A stretch of 5,660 nucleotides of DNA from Alphaproteobacteria bacterium (GTDB lineage: Bacteria > Pseudomonadota > Alphaproteobacteria > Rhizobiales > Xanthobacteraceae), in the NCBI GenBank assembly GCA_005883445.1, contig VAZL01000264.1, forward strand, positions 1 through 5,660. The letters are read 5' to 3'. The number at the start of each line of letters is the position of its first letter. Position 1 is the first letter of the stretch. Below the pieces are notes generated by a model. It was not told where the DNA came from and searched no databases. It saw only the letters and a program-made list of their open reading frames with translations. Shown here one piece after another: positions 1 through 5,660 of this stretch. A program made the position numbers and the translations under genes.

Positions 1-871
1 ATAGACGAAGCGGCCGTTCGGATGCACGTGAATTGGCCCCGCGCCTTGCGCCGGTTTGACGTTGGCGGCATCGGCCAAGGTGTCCTTGACGAAGATCGGG
101 TCGCGGCCGAGGGCACCGTCCGATTGCAGCTTATAGGTGTAGAGCTTGTTCTGCCGCTCGATCGAAACGTAGACCCAGGGCTGCGAGGGATGGAAATCGA
201 GATGCCGCGGTCCGAAGCCGAGCCCGGTTCCGGGCGCGATCGAAGCCAGATTCGTCAGCGCACCGCGTTTGAATCCGAAGAGCTTGAGCGCGCCGGGATC
301 CTCCGGCTTGCCACCAGCCGCGTTGTTGCCGCGCGTAACCAGGATCGCGGTCTGGTTTCCCGGCGTCGTGCGGATTGCCGGCATCGAGCTTGTCCGGCTG
401 GCTTATCGGTTCGCCGATGGAGCCGTCGCCGTTGATGCGATGGACGGTGACGTTGCTCGGGTCGTTGTAGGCGGTGAGCAGATATTCGCCAGACCTGTCG
501 ACGCTGGTGTGAATCGGACGCGACGGCAGGGATTGCGGCTCGCCGTGCGGCGTGAGCGCGCCTGAAACCGGATCGATGCGGAAAGCATTGGCCAGATGCG
601 TGGTGCCGGCAACGCCCGGTCCGCCGCTGCTCGACACGACGTAGAGATATCGTTTCGACGGATGCGGCCAGGCATATTGCACGTTGGCGGGCAGCGTCAC
701 CGTGCTGCGCTTTTGGAGTGCGCCATCGCCGACGTCGACGTCGAACAGGGTGAGCTCCGGCCCGGTGCTGGCATAAAAGGCAGTCTTTGCTGTCACTTGT
801 TGACTCCACGCGCGGTTAGGGGCTGCGACCGTGCCGGCAAGGAGCGCGGTGAAGGTACGGCGGTTGATCAT
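1..871 (-). pseudogene. Secreted lactonase-family (7-bladed beta-propeller) protein, frameshifted and cut by the window edge
   Basis: The N-terminal 165 codons read as a lactonase/6-phosphogluconolactonase-like propeller protein: a Tat-like leader (NRRTF near residues 3-7, hydrophobic stretch, then AWSQQ as a likely cleavage region), then blade repeats such as YLYVVSSSGG, ANAFRIDPVSGALTPHG and GEYLLTAYNDPSNVTVHRI. After DAG at about 377 the frame is lost. The matching continuation lies in another frame from about 376 down to 1: RTTPGNQTAILVTRGNNAAGG, then GFGPRHLDFHPSQPWVYVSIE and GPIHVHPNGRFVY, and it runs off the left edge. Without repair the product would stop at 131 (246 residues). Family members hydrolyse lactones; a secreted copy would act in the periplasm on an unknown sugar or aromatic lactone. 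The start at 871 is chosen over an in-frame ATG at 949 because of the ribosome site at 877-883 and the leader peptide. Family call is firm; whether the break is biological or an assembly error is open. Confidence 0.85.
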
Positions 872-876
872 GGGGC

Positions 877-883
877 TTCCTCC
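877..883 (-). promoter_or_regulatory. Ribosome binding site of the lactonase gene
   Basis: On the minus strand the bases read GGAGGAA, five bases before the ATG at 871-869. This near-perfect Shine-Dalgarno match, followed by a twin-arginine-like leader, sets the start at 871 rather than at the upstream in-frame ATG (949). Confidence 0.8.
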
Positions 884-988
884 GGCTGAGTGGCTTGTTC
901 TTGAAACCGATGGTAGCCCGGATGCGGTGCCGGCGAAATCCGTGCTCATCGGTTCGGCAAAGCCGACGCTCGAGGCTGACTAAATCAA

Positions 989-999
989 TGCATCATGCA
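989..999. promoter_or_regulatory. Small palindrome in the divergent spacer, possible operator
   Basis: TGCATCATGCA is a perfect 5-base-arm palindrome around a central C, within the 191-base region between the lactonase start (871) and the dehydrogenase start (1063). Its size and position would suit a dimeric repressor acting on either or both divergent genes. No convincing -35/-10 pair was found beside it and no regulator gene is present in the window, so this is only a candidate; a palindrome this short can arise by chance. Confidence 0.25.
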
Positions 1000-1062
1000 A
1001 GGCTCGTGTCCGTGGGCGAATTTCCATAAGCTGCGGGCGGCAGCATCGCAGTCGAGGACTCC

Positions 1063-1863
1063 ATGCGTCTCAAGGATAAGATCGCGATCGTCGTGGGCGC
1101 CGGCCAATCGCCAGGCGAGGGCATGGGCAACGGCCGCGCCACGGTCCTGCGCTTCGGGCAGGAAGGCGCCAAGGTGCTCGCCGTCGACAACAAACTGTCC
1201 TCCGCCGAGGAAACGGTGGCCATGGCGCGACAGTCAGGCGGGGAGTGCGTTGCGTTCGAGGCCGACGTCACCAAGGAGGCGACGCTCGCCGCGATGGTCG
1301 AGGCCGCGCGGCAGCGTTGGGGCCGCATCGACGTGCTGCACTACAATGTCGGCGTCAGCATCGCCGGCGGCGACGCGCCGCTTGCCGAGATCACCGAGGC
1401 GGCATTCGACCGCATCGCGACCATCAACCTGCGCGGCGCCATCATGGCCTGCAAGCACGTCTTGCCGGTGATGCGCGTGCAACGCTCGGGCGTCATCATC
1501 ACGATCTCGTCGGTCGCCGCGTGGGAGCAATATCCCAACGTGGCCTACAAGGCGACCAAGGCCGCAATGATCGCGTTCACTCAGCAGATCGCCATCCAAA
1601 ATGCCGAATTCGGCGTGCGCGCCAATGTGATTCTGCCGGGATTGATGGACACGCCCATGGCGGTCGATACCCGCGCCCGCGCGAGCGGAAAGAGCCGGGC
1701 CGAGGTCGCGGCCTCGCGCGACGCGCGGGTGCCGCTGCGGCACAAGATGGGCACGGCCTGGGACGTGGCGAACGCGGCGCTGTTTCTTGCGTCCGACGAG
1801 GCCAATTTCATTACCGGGGTGGCGCTGCCGGTCGATGGCGGCGCGCTGGTCCACATCAACTGA
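1063..1863 (+). CDS. SDR family NAD(P)-dependent oxidoreductase
   Basis: A complete 266-residue classical short-chain dehydrogenase/reductase, the normal length for the family. A Rossmann fold opens with a glycine-rich loop (G12 to G24, GAGQSPGEGMGNG) that is about six residues longer than the usual TGxxxGxG. D42 at the end of the second strand suggests NAD(H) rather than NADP(H). D68-V69 contacts adenine; NVG at 95-97 replaces the usual NAG. The catalytic set is complete: N122, S149 (ITISS), Y162 and K166 (YKATK). PG at 192-193 and the C-terminal GVALPVDGG (252-260) are typical of the family. It should interconvert a hydroxyl and a carbonyl group on an unknown cytosolic substrate. The start is supported by GAGGA at 1054-1058, four bases upstream. 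It diverges from the lactonase and converges on the methyltransferase gene, so it is probably transcribed alone in this window. Confidence 0.93.
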   Translation: MRLKDKIAIVVGAGQSPGEGMGNGRATVLRFGQEGAKVLAVDNKLSSAEETVAMARQSGGECVAFEADVTKEATLAAMVEAARQRWGRIDVLHYNVGVSIAGGDAPLAEITEAAFDRIATINLRGAIMACKHVLPVMRVQRSGVIITISSVAAWEQYPNVAYKATKAAMIAFTQQIAIQNAEFGVRANVILPGLMDTPMAVDTRARASGKSRAEVAASRDARVPLRHKMGTAWDVANAALFLASDEANFITGVALPVDGGALVHIN

Positions 1864-1869
1864 GCGGCT

Positions 1870-1911
1870 GGCGCGGTTTCATGCGAATCGCTTGCGCGCA
1901 AGCTCCGCGCC
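1870..1911. terminator. Nested GC-rich hairpin at the convergent gene junction, possible two-way terminator
   Basis: GGCGCGG at 1870-1876 pairs with CCGCGCC at 1905-1911, and between them lies a 14-base perfect palindrome, GCTTGCGCGCAAGC (1890-1903), that can fold with a CGCG loop. The structure begins just after the dehydrogenase stop (1861-1863) and overlaps the last codons of the convergent methyltransferase gene. It could slow polymerase from either side. There is no T-tract on either strand, so it is not a standard intrinsic terminator, and part of the symmetry may simply reflect GC-rich coding sequence. Confidence 0.3.
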
Positions 1912-2904
1912 CTTGCCGAGCGCCCCGAGCTTGCCGAACGCGATATCCCAGCGCATCGGCGCCATGCCGCAATTGGTGCCGGCGATGATGCTTTCCTTGG
2001 CCAGGTATTTCGTCGCTTCGCCGATGACCGCAGCGACCTCGTCGGGGCTCTCGATCTTCTCGCTCGCCACGTCGATGGCGCCAACCTGCACGTCCTTGCC
2101 ATCGAGAAGCTTCAGCAAGGCGATCGGAACACGGGAATTTCGGCACTCGACCGAAACCTGACCGATCCGGCTCTTGGCCAGCGCCGGGAAAATCTGCTCG
2201 TACTGCCGCCATTCGCTGCCGAGCGTTGCCTTCCAGTCGATATTGGCCTTGATGCCGTACCCGTAGCAGATGTGAACGGCGGTGGTGCAGGTCAGGCCCT
2301 CGATCGCGCGATGCAGCGCGTCGATACCCCATTCCTCCACCTCGCGCAGATAGACGTTGAACGCCGGCTCGTCGAACTGAATGACATCCACGCCGTCGGC
2401 TTCGAGCGCGCGCGCCTCGGCGTTGAGCAGATCGGCGAACGCCATCGCCATCTTCGTGCGATCGCCGTAATGGGCGTCCGCGACGGTATCGACGATGGTC
2501 ATCGGCCCCGGCAGCGTAAACTTGAGCTTGCGCGTGGTGTGGGCGCGCGCAAGCTGCGCCTCGCGTGCGTGCACGCGCGTCTTGAGGCGAAGGGCGCTCG
2601 TGACGGTCGGCACCATCGCCTTGTAGCGGTCGGCGCGGATGCCGATCTCGACCTTGCGCGCGAAATCGATCCCATCGACGAATTCGAGAAAGCCGTGCAC
2701 GAAATGCTGGCGCGACTGCTCGCCGTCGGTGACGGTGTCGATGCCGCAGTCCTCCTGCAGCTTGAGCGCGAGCAGCGTCGCGTCGCGCTTGGCGTCGGCG
2801 AGGGCCGCGCCGGCGGCCCGCCAAGGGGCCCACAATCGGTTGGGCTCGGCGAGCCAGGCGGGCTTCGGCAGGCTTCCGGCGATGGTGGTCGCGAACAACG
2901 GCAT
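1879..2904 (-). CDS. Stand-alone MetE catalytic-domain protein (cobalamin-independent methionine synthase II family)
   Basis: A 341-residue protein matching only the C-terminal catalytic barrel of MetE (E. coli MetE has about 750 residues), in the UROD/MetE superfamily. The N-terminus ATTIAGSLPKP is typical of this group. All four expected zinc ligands are visible: H211 and C213 (HIC), E253 (SVEC) and C312 (NCGM). FDEP at 177-180 matches the substrate-binding DEPA of MetE. Family members move a methyl group onto a thiol, classically homocysteine to give methionine, but core-only versions differ in methyl donor and may not be methionine synthases. The partner protein MesX (DUF1852), needed by the MesD type, is not in the window. 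The gene starts 18 bases after the monooxygenase stop. GAGG overlaps that stop but sits 16 bases upstream, so initiation may depend on translational coupling. The start is set by the conserved N-terminus. Fold and metal site are sure; the reaction is not. Confidence 0.88.
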   Translation of the reverse strand: MPLFATTIAGSLPKPAWLAEPNRLWAPWRAAGAALADAKRDATLLALKLQEDCGIDTVTDGEQSRQHFVHGFLEFVDGIDFARKVEIGIRADRYKAMVPTVTSALRLKTRVHAREAQLARAHTTRKLKFTLPGPMTIVDTVADAHYGDRTKMAMAFADLLNAEARALEADGVDVIQFDEPAFNVYLREVEEWGIDALHRAIEGLTCTTAVHICYGYGIKANIDWKATLGSEWRQYEQIFPALAKSRIGQVSVECRNSRVPIALLKLLDGKDVQVGAIDVASEKIESPDEVAAVIGEATKYLAKESIIAGTNCGMAPMRWDIAFGKLGALGKGAELARKRFA

Positions 2905-2922
2905 GTTAGGGCGATCTTAGCC

Positions 2923-4116
2923 TCAGCCCGGCGTCCAGCCATAGAGCCAATCGTAGCGCGCGAGCAGCCGCTCGCCGCCGATGGCGGTGAGCGCGAGGGT
3001 ACGCAGAAACGCCCCCGCTCCGCCCAGCTGATAGACCATCCCGTTGCGGCGCGCGGCGCGTTGGGCGCGCGCGGTGCGGGCGCGGCGGTGCTGCTCGTAG
3101 CGGCGCATGGCGGCGGCGGGATGGTCGCGCGCGTCCGCCAGCCGCTGCGCGAGCACCGCCGCATCCTCGATCGCCATGGCGGCACCCTGGGCGAGATAGG
3201 GCAGCATGGGATGGGCCGCATCCCCCAGCAACGTGGCGGGGCCCTTACCCCACTGGGCAAGCGGCGCTCGGTCGTAGAGCGCCCATTTCTGCCAGTGCTC
3301 CGGCGCCGCAAGGATGGCGCGCGGGACCGCCGACCACATCGGCGCGCGATAGCGGGCAAGGATTTCCGCGCGCTCGCCGGCTGCGCTCCATCCCGGCTCG
3401 CGCCAGTCGTCGCCTACGATGGCAACGACGTTGATGAGGCTGCCGCTGCGGACCGGATAGTGCACGAGGTGGGCCCTGGTGCCGAACCAAAGATTGACCG
3501 CCGGGGCCCGCAGTTCGGGCATCAGCGCGTCGGCGGGCGCAAGCGCCCGCCAGGCGGTCCGGCGGGCAAAACGCGGCTCGCGCCGATGACCGAGGCGCTG
3601 CCGCAGGTTCGACCACAACCCGTCGGCCGCGATGAGGGCGACGCCCCGCTCTTCCAGCCGACGCTGCGGGGAGCGGGCGGCGATCGTGACCCCGTCTTCG
3701 TCGAACGCAAAATCCTCGACCCGTATCCCGAGATGAAGAGCGATATCGGGATGGGCGCGTACCGCGTCGAGCAGCACGGCTTGCAGGTCGCCGCGATGAA
3801 TCACCCAGTAGGGCGCGCCGTAGCGCTTCTCGGCGACCGCGCCGAGCGGCGCGCGCGCAAGCACACGCGCCGTCCGCGCGTTCATGACCCGCAGCTCCTG
3901 CGGAGCGACGACATGCCGCCGCAATTGCTTGCCCAGACCAAGCGCAATCAGAATGCGCGACGCATTGGGCGACAATTGAATGCCGGCGCCGATCTCTTCA
4001 AGGCGCGACGCCTGGTCGAATACGGTGACGCCGAATCCGTGCCGCGCAATCGCCAAAGCCGCGGTCAGCCCCCCGATCCCCGCGCCAGCGATGATGACGG
4101 TGCGCGAGGACGCCAC
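2923..4116 (-). CDS. FAD-dependent aromatic monooxygenase (class A, salicylate hydroxylase/UbiH-like)
   Basis: A complete 397-residue flavoprotein of the para-hydroxybenzoate hydroxylase type. The FAD-binding GxGxxG is at 11-16 (GAGIGG), with an acidic residue D34 ending the second strand, then RGD (108-110, HRGDL), the DG motif at 165-166 that helps bind NAD(P)H, and the second FAD motif LLGDAAHPMLPYLAQGAAMAIEDA (starting at 297; G298, D299, P303). The end, YDWLYGW, resembles the DWLYGYD tail of salicylate 1-monooxygenase and 3-hydroxybenzoate 6-hydroxylase relatives. Such enzymes use NAD(P)H and O2 to hydroxylate an aromatic or related ring in the cytosol; the substrate here is unknown. The start is GTG at 4116, with GGAG nine bases upstream and an in-frame TGA just before the GTG; the nearby ATG at 4123 is out of frame. 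It lies 32 bases after the zinc-finger gene and 18 before the MetE-like gene, suggesting one operon. Confidence 0.92.
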   Translation of the reverse strand: MASSRTVIIAGAGIGGLTAALAIARHGFGVTVFDQASRLEEIGAGIQLSPNASRILIALGLGKQLRRHVVAPQELRVMNARTARVLARAPLGAVAEKRYGAPYWVIHRGDLQAVLLDAVRAHPDIALHLGIRVEDFAFDEDGVTIAARSPQRRLEERGVALIAADGLWSNLRQRLGHRREPRFARRTAWRALAPADALMPELRAPAVNLWFGTRAHLVHYPVRSGSLINVVAIVGDDWREPGWSAAGERAEILARYRAPMWSAVPRAILAAPEHWQKWALYDRAPLAQWGKGPATLLGDAAHPMLPYLAQGAAMAIEDAAVLAQRLADARDHPAAAMRRYEQHRRARTARAQRAARRNGMVYQLGGAGAFLRTLALTAIGGERLLARYDWLYGWTPG

Positions 4117-4148
4117 GGCTCATGTCTCCGTCGCCTCGATTGCCGCCG

Positions 4149-4397
4149 CTACGCGGTTGCTCCATCCGCCAGCGCGCATTCCGCCGGGCGTGCCGCATGG
4201 GGCCCAAGCGTAGAATCGTAACGAAACAGCGTCGAGCAATAGGGACAGATGATCTCGCTTGCATCGCCCATGTCGAGGAACACGTGCGGGTGATCGAACG
4301 GAGCCAACTCGCCCTCGCACATGAACTCCCGCGCGCCGATCTCGATGACCGCGACGCCCGGCGTGTTGTGGAAGTGAGGAACAACCCGCTCCGCCAT
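4149..4397 (-). CDS. CHCC-type zinc-finger domain protein
   Basis: A small, 82-residue protein of the zf-CHCC family, related to the NDUFS6 accessory subunit of respiratory complex I. The putative metal ligands are C27, H36 (H38 is an alternative), C51 and C54, set in AREFMCEGELAPFDHPHVF and EIICPYCSTLFRYD. It is very like the approximately 80-residue zinc-finger proteins common in Hyphomicrobiales. The start is placed at the ATG at 4397 because MAERVVPHFH fits those proteins; an in-frame ATG at 4457 would add 20 residues with no family resemblance. The ribosome site is weak (only AAGAA close to the ATG, and GAAGG farther up). It is the first gene of the likely three-gene minus-strand operon. 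A structural or complex I-related role is known for the family; its link to the two enzymes downstream may be only genomic proximity. Confidence 0.88.
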   Translation of the reverse strand: MAERVVPHFHNTPGVAVIEIGAREFMCEGELAPFDHPHVFLDMGDASEIICPYCSTLFRYDSTLGPHAARPAECALADGATA

Positions 4398-4811
4398 GTT
4401 CTTAAGTCCGCCTTCGACGTGACCGAGCTTACGCGGCGCGCGACCGCGCGGCACCATAGCCAGCCGGGTTGGCCATGGCTAGGCCAATCGTTTTCGTCCG
4501 CGAACCGACCACAGTCGAAAATGCCCCGGCGGGTTGCACGTCCCCAGCCGTGGCCGATCGGCAATTTTTCGCCATGGTCCCTTGCCGGCGCCACCGCGCT
4601 TGGCGAAATTGAGGCCGGGGGCGCAGGAGAATGATTCAGCAATCTGATATTGAAATCGCTAGCCATTGTTGCTAGAAAGCCAGGTTCTATCGACATTTCT
4701 ATTCCTACCTCTTCCCAAGCGTTCCAACCAGTTCTATAGCCGGTTTGTAGATTTTACTGTAGGCAGGAAGGCCGAGGAGAAAAACGCTTTGTAGACAGGG
4801 AGGGCCGAGGA
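4398..4811. other. Gene-free spacer with a composition change, probable island edge
   Basis: No gene could be supported on either strand in these 414 bases. The first half (to about 4625) is GC-rich like the genes to its left and must hold the promoter of the minus-strand operon, though no clear -35/-10 pair was seen. From about 4630 the composition drops: 49 G or C in 120 bases over 4641-4760. It contains a small inverted repeat (CTAGC arms, 4659-4663 and 4671-4675) and, at its right end, a tandem repeat leading into the integrase gene. No tRNA, which is the usual target of such integrases, is recognisable. The host-island junction most likely falls here. Confidence 0.6.
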
Positions 4812-4823
4812 ATGAAACGCTTT
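4759..4823 (+). repeat. Imperfect tandem direct repeat of about 32 bases at the integrase start
   Basis: Copy 1 is 4759-4790 (32 bases) and copy 2 is 4791-4823 (33 bases), directly abutting. Aligned by eye, 27 of 33 columns agree, with one gap. Both begin GTAG, share CAGG, GGCCGAGG and end AAACGCTTT. Copy 2 holds the integrase ATG (4812-4814) and its GAGGA, whereas copy 1 has AGAAAA where copy 2 has AATGAA, so it carries no start codon. Tandem repeats beside an integrase gene could be arm-type binding sites for the integrase or its excision partner, or a local duplication of the start region. Confidence 0.75.
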
Positions 4824-5660
4824 CCGACCATCAAAGAGTTAGAGAAGCGCACCAAGCGCGGGCGCGTTGCTGTTGGTCACGGCGCCTATTTGCAAGTCAG
4901 TGAATTCGGCACGCGCAGCTGGGTGTTTCGCTACATCCGCGATGGCAAGGCGCGCCACGCTGGCATGGGCAGCGCGAAATATGTCAGCCTGGCCGAAGCG
5001 CGGCAGCGCGCCTACGAATATCGCCGCCTGCTCGCCGCCGGTGGTGATCCGCTAGAGCAGAAGCGCGCTTTCAAGCGCGAGCGCTTCCTTGCCACACACA
5101 ATGCGAAGACGTTCAAGCAGGTCGCGATCGAATATATCGCGCAACACGAAGGCGGCTGGCGCGGTGATCACAGCCGTAAGCAATGGCTGGCGTCCCTCGA
5201 AAAACACACCTTCCCCAAAATTGGCGACATGGCCATTGCCGACATCGACGTGGCGGCAGTGCTGTCCGTGCTCGATCCGATCTGGCGCGAGGTCCCGGAA
5301 ACCGCATCGCGCGTCAAACATCGAATAGCGCTCATTTTGGATTGGGCCGCAGCGCGTGAGCTGCGCCCACACGACAATCCCGCACGACGGCCGAAGCTGC
5401 TACCAAAGCGCAAGGGCGGCAAGAAACATTTCGCGGCTTTACCGTATGCCGATATCGGCGCCTTTATGGCCGACCTTCGTGCTAGGCAAGAGTTGCCGGC
5501 GCGGACATTGGAATTTTTGATCCTGACGGCGACACGCACCGGCGAAGTGCTTGGCGCGCGCTGGAATGAAATCAACGGCGATGTGTGGACGATACCGGGT
5601 GAGCGCACGAAGAACGGTAAAGCGCACCGCGTTCCGCTGTCCCGTCAGGCCGCCGATCTA
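4812..5660 (+). CDS. Tyrosine-type site-specific integrase (P4-like), 3' part outside the window
   Basis: The first 283 codons of an integrase, open to the right edge. Residues about 15-85 form the N-terminal arm-DNA-binding domain of P4-type integrases (GAYLQVSEFGTRSWVFRY, then MGSAKYVSLAEAR and AAGGDP). A SAM-like core-binding domain follows at about 98-190 (TFKQVAIEYI, RIALILDWAAARE, DNPA). The catalytic domain begins at about 205, with the first catalytic arginine R242 in LTATRTGEVLGARW and a likely catalytic lysine K267 in the hairpin before HRVPLS. The HxxR box and the tyrosine nucleophile lie beyond the window, so activity cannot be judged. Typical members have about 400 residues and insert islands at tRNA or other target sites. 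The start is ATG at 4812; GAGGA (4807-4811) almost touches it, an unusually short spacing that suggests weak translation. No in-frame upstream ATG was found in the near spacer. Confidence 0.93.
   Translation, partial: MKRFPTIKELEKRTKRGRVAVGHGAYLQVSEFGTRSWVFRYIRDGKARHAGMGSAKYVSLAEARQRAYEYRRLLAAGGDPLEQKRAFKRERFLATHNAKTFKQVAIEYIAQHEGGWRGDHSRKQWLASLEKHTFPKIGDMAIADIDVAAVLSVLDPIWREVPETASRVKHRIALILDWAAARELRPHDNPARRPKLLPKRKGGKKHFAALPYADIGAFMADLRARQELPARTLEFLILTATRTGEVLGARWNEINGDVWTIPGERTKNGKAHRVPLSRQAADL

Noticed and set aside
872..949. Upstream extension of the lactonase to an ATG at 949
   Set aside because: A strong ribosome site and a twin-arginine-like leader mark 871 as the start; the extra 26 residues lack family resemblance.
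2272..4221. A 649-codon open frame on the plus strand opposite the monooxygenase and MetE-like genes
   Set aside because: It is the antisense shadow of two clearly recognisable proteins in GC-rich DNA; its product is arginine-rich and shows no domain.
4457..4481. Inverted repeat TAGCCA/TGGCTA before the zinc-finger gene
   Set aside because: Six-base arms with a 13-base spacer and no T-tract or promoter alignment are too weak to call.
3998..4696. A 232-codon minus-strand frame across the zinc-finger gene and the spacer
   Set aside because: It is out of frame with the zinc-finger and monooxygenase genes, and its product shows no recognisable motif.
4685..4737. TTCTAT repeated three times (4685, 4697, 4732)
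   Set aside because: A six-base word in AT-richer DNA with uneven spacing (12 and 35) is easily chance.
4398..4811. tRNA gene as the integrase target
   Set aside because: No T-loop GGTTCGAATCC-like sequence or cloverleaf was seen on either strand in the spacer.
1..5660. Defence, toxin-antitoxin, CRISPR or transposon systems
   Set aside because: No such gene, array or terminal inverted repeat was found; any island cargo would lie to the right, outside the window.

Overview
The window is GC-rich chromosomal DNA with dense genes and GC-rich third codon positions. The small zinc-finger protein and the mix of catabolic-type enzymes suggest an alphaproteobacterium of the Hyphomicrobiales (Bradyrhizobium-like). 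That assignment is an inference from protein style, not from a marker gene.

Left part (1-871, minus): a secreted lactonase-family beta-propeller protein that runs off the left edge. It is broken by a frameshift at about 373-376, which looks like a loss of about 14 bases, so it is called a pseudogene. A 191-base spacer separates it from a divergently transcribed short-chain dehydrogenase/reductase (1063-1863, plus), whose catalytic residues are intact.

Middle (1879-4397, minus): three co-directional genes with gaps of 32 and 18 bases, probably one operon. In transcription order they are a CHCC zinc-finger protein, a class A FAD-dependent aromatic monooxygenase (salicylate hydroxylase-like), and a stand-alone MetE catalytic-domain protein with all four zinc ligands. 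The operon converges on the dehydrogenase with only 15 bases between stop codons; a nested GC-rich hairpin lies there. An oxidoreductase, a hydroxylase and a cobalamin-independent methyltransferase would fit breakdown or modification of a small aromatic or methylated compound, but the substrate cannot be read from sequence.

Right part (4398-5660): a 414-base gene-free stretch whose second half drops to roughly 41% GC (hand count over 4641-4760), then the first 283 codons of a P4-type tyrosine integrase reading off the right edge. An imperfect tandem duplication of about 32 bases abuts and overlaps the integrase start codon. The likely reading is that the left edge of an integrated island lies in the spacer and its cargo lies to the right, outside the window. 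No RNA gene, CRISPR array or transposase was seen, and no complete novel system is visible here.
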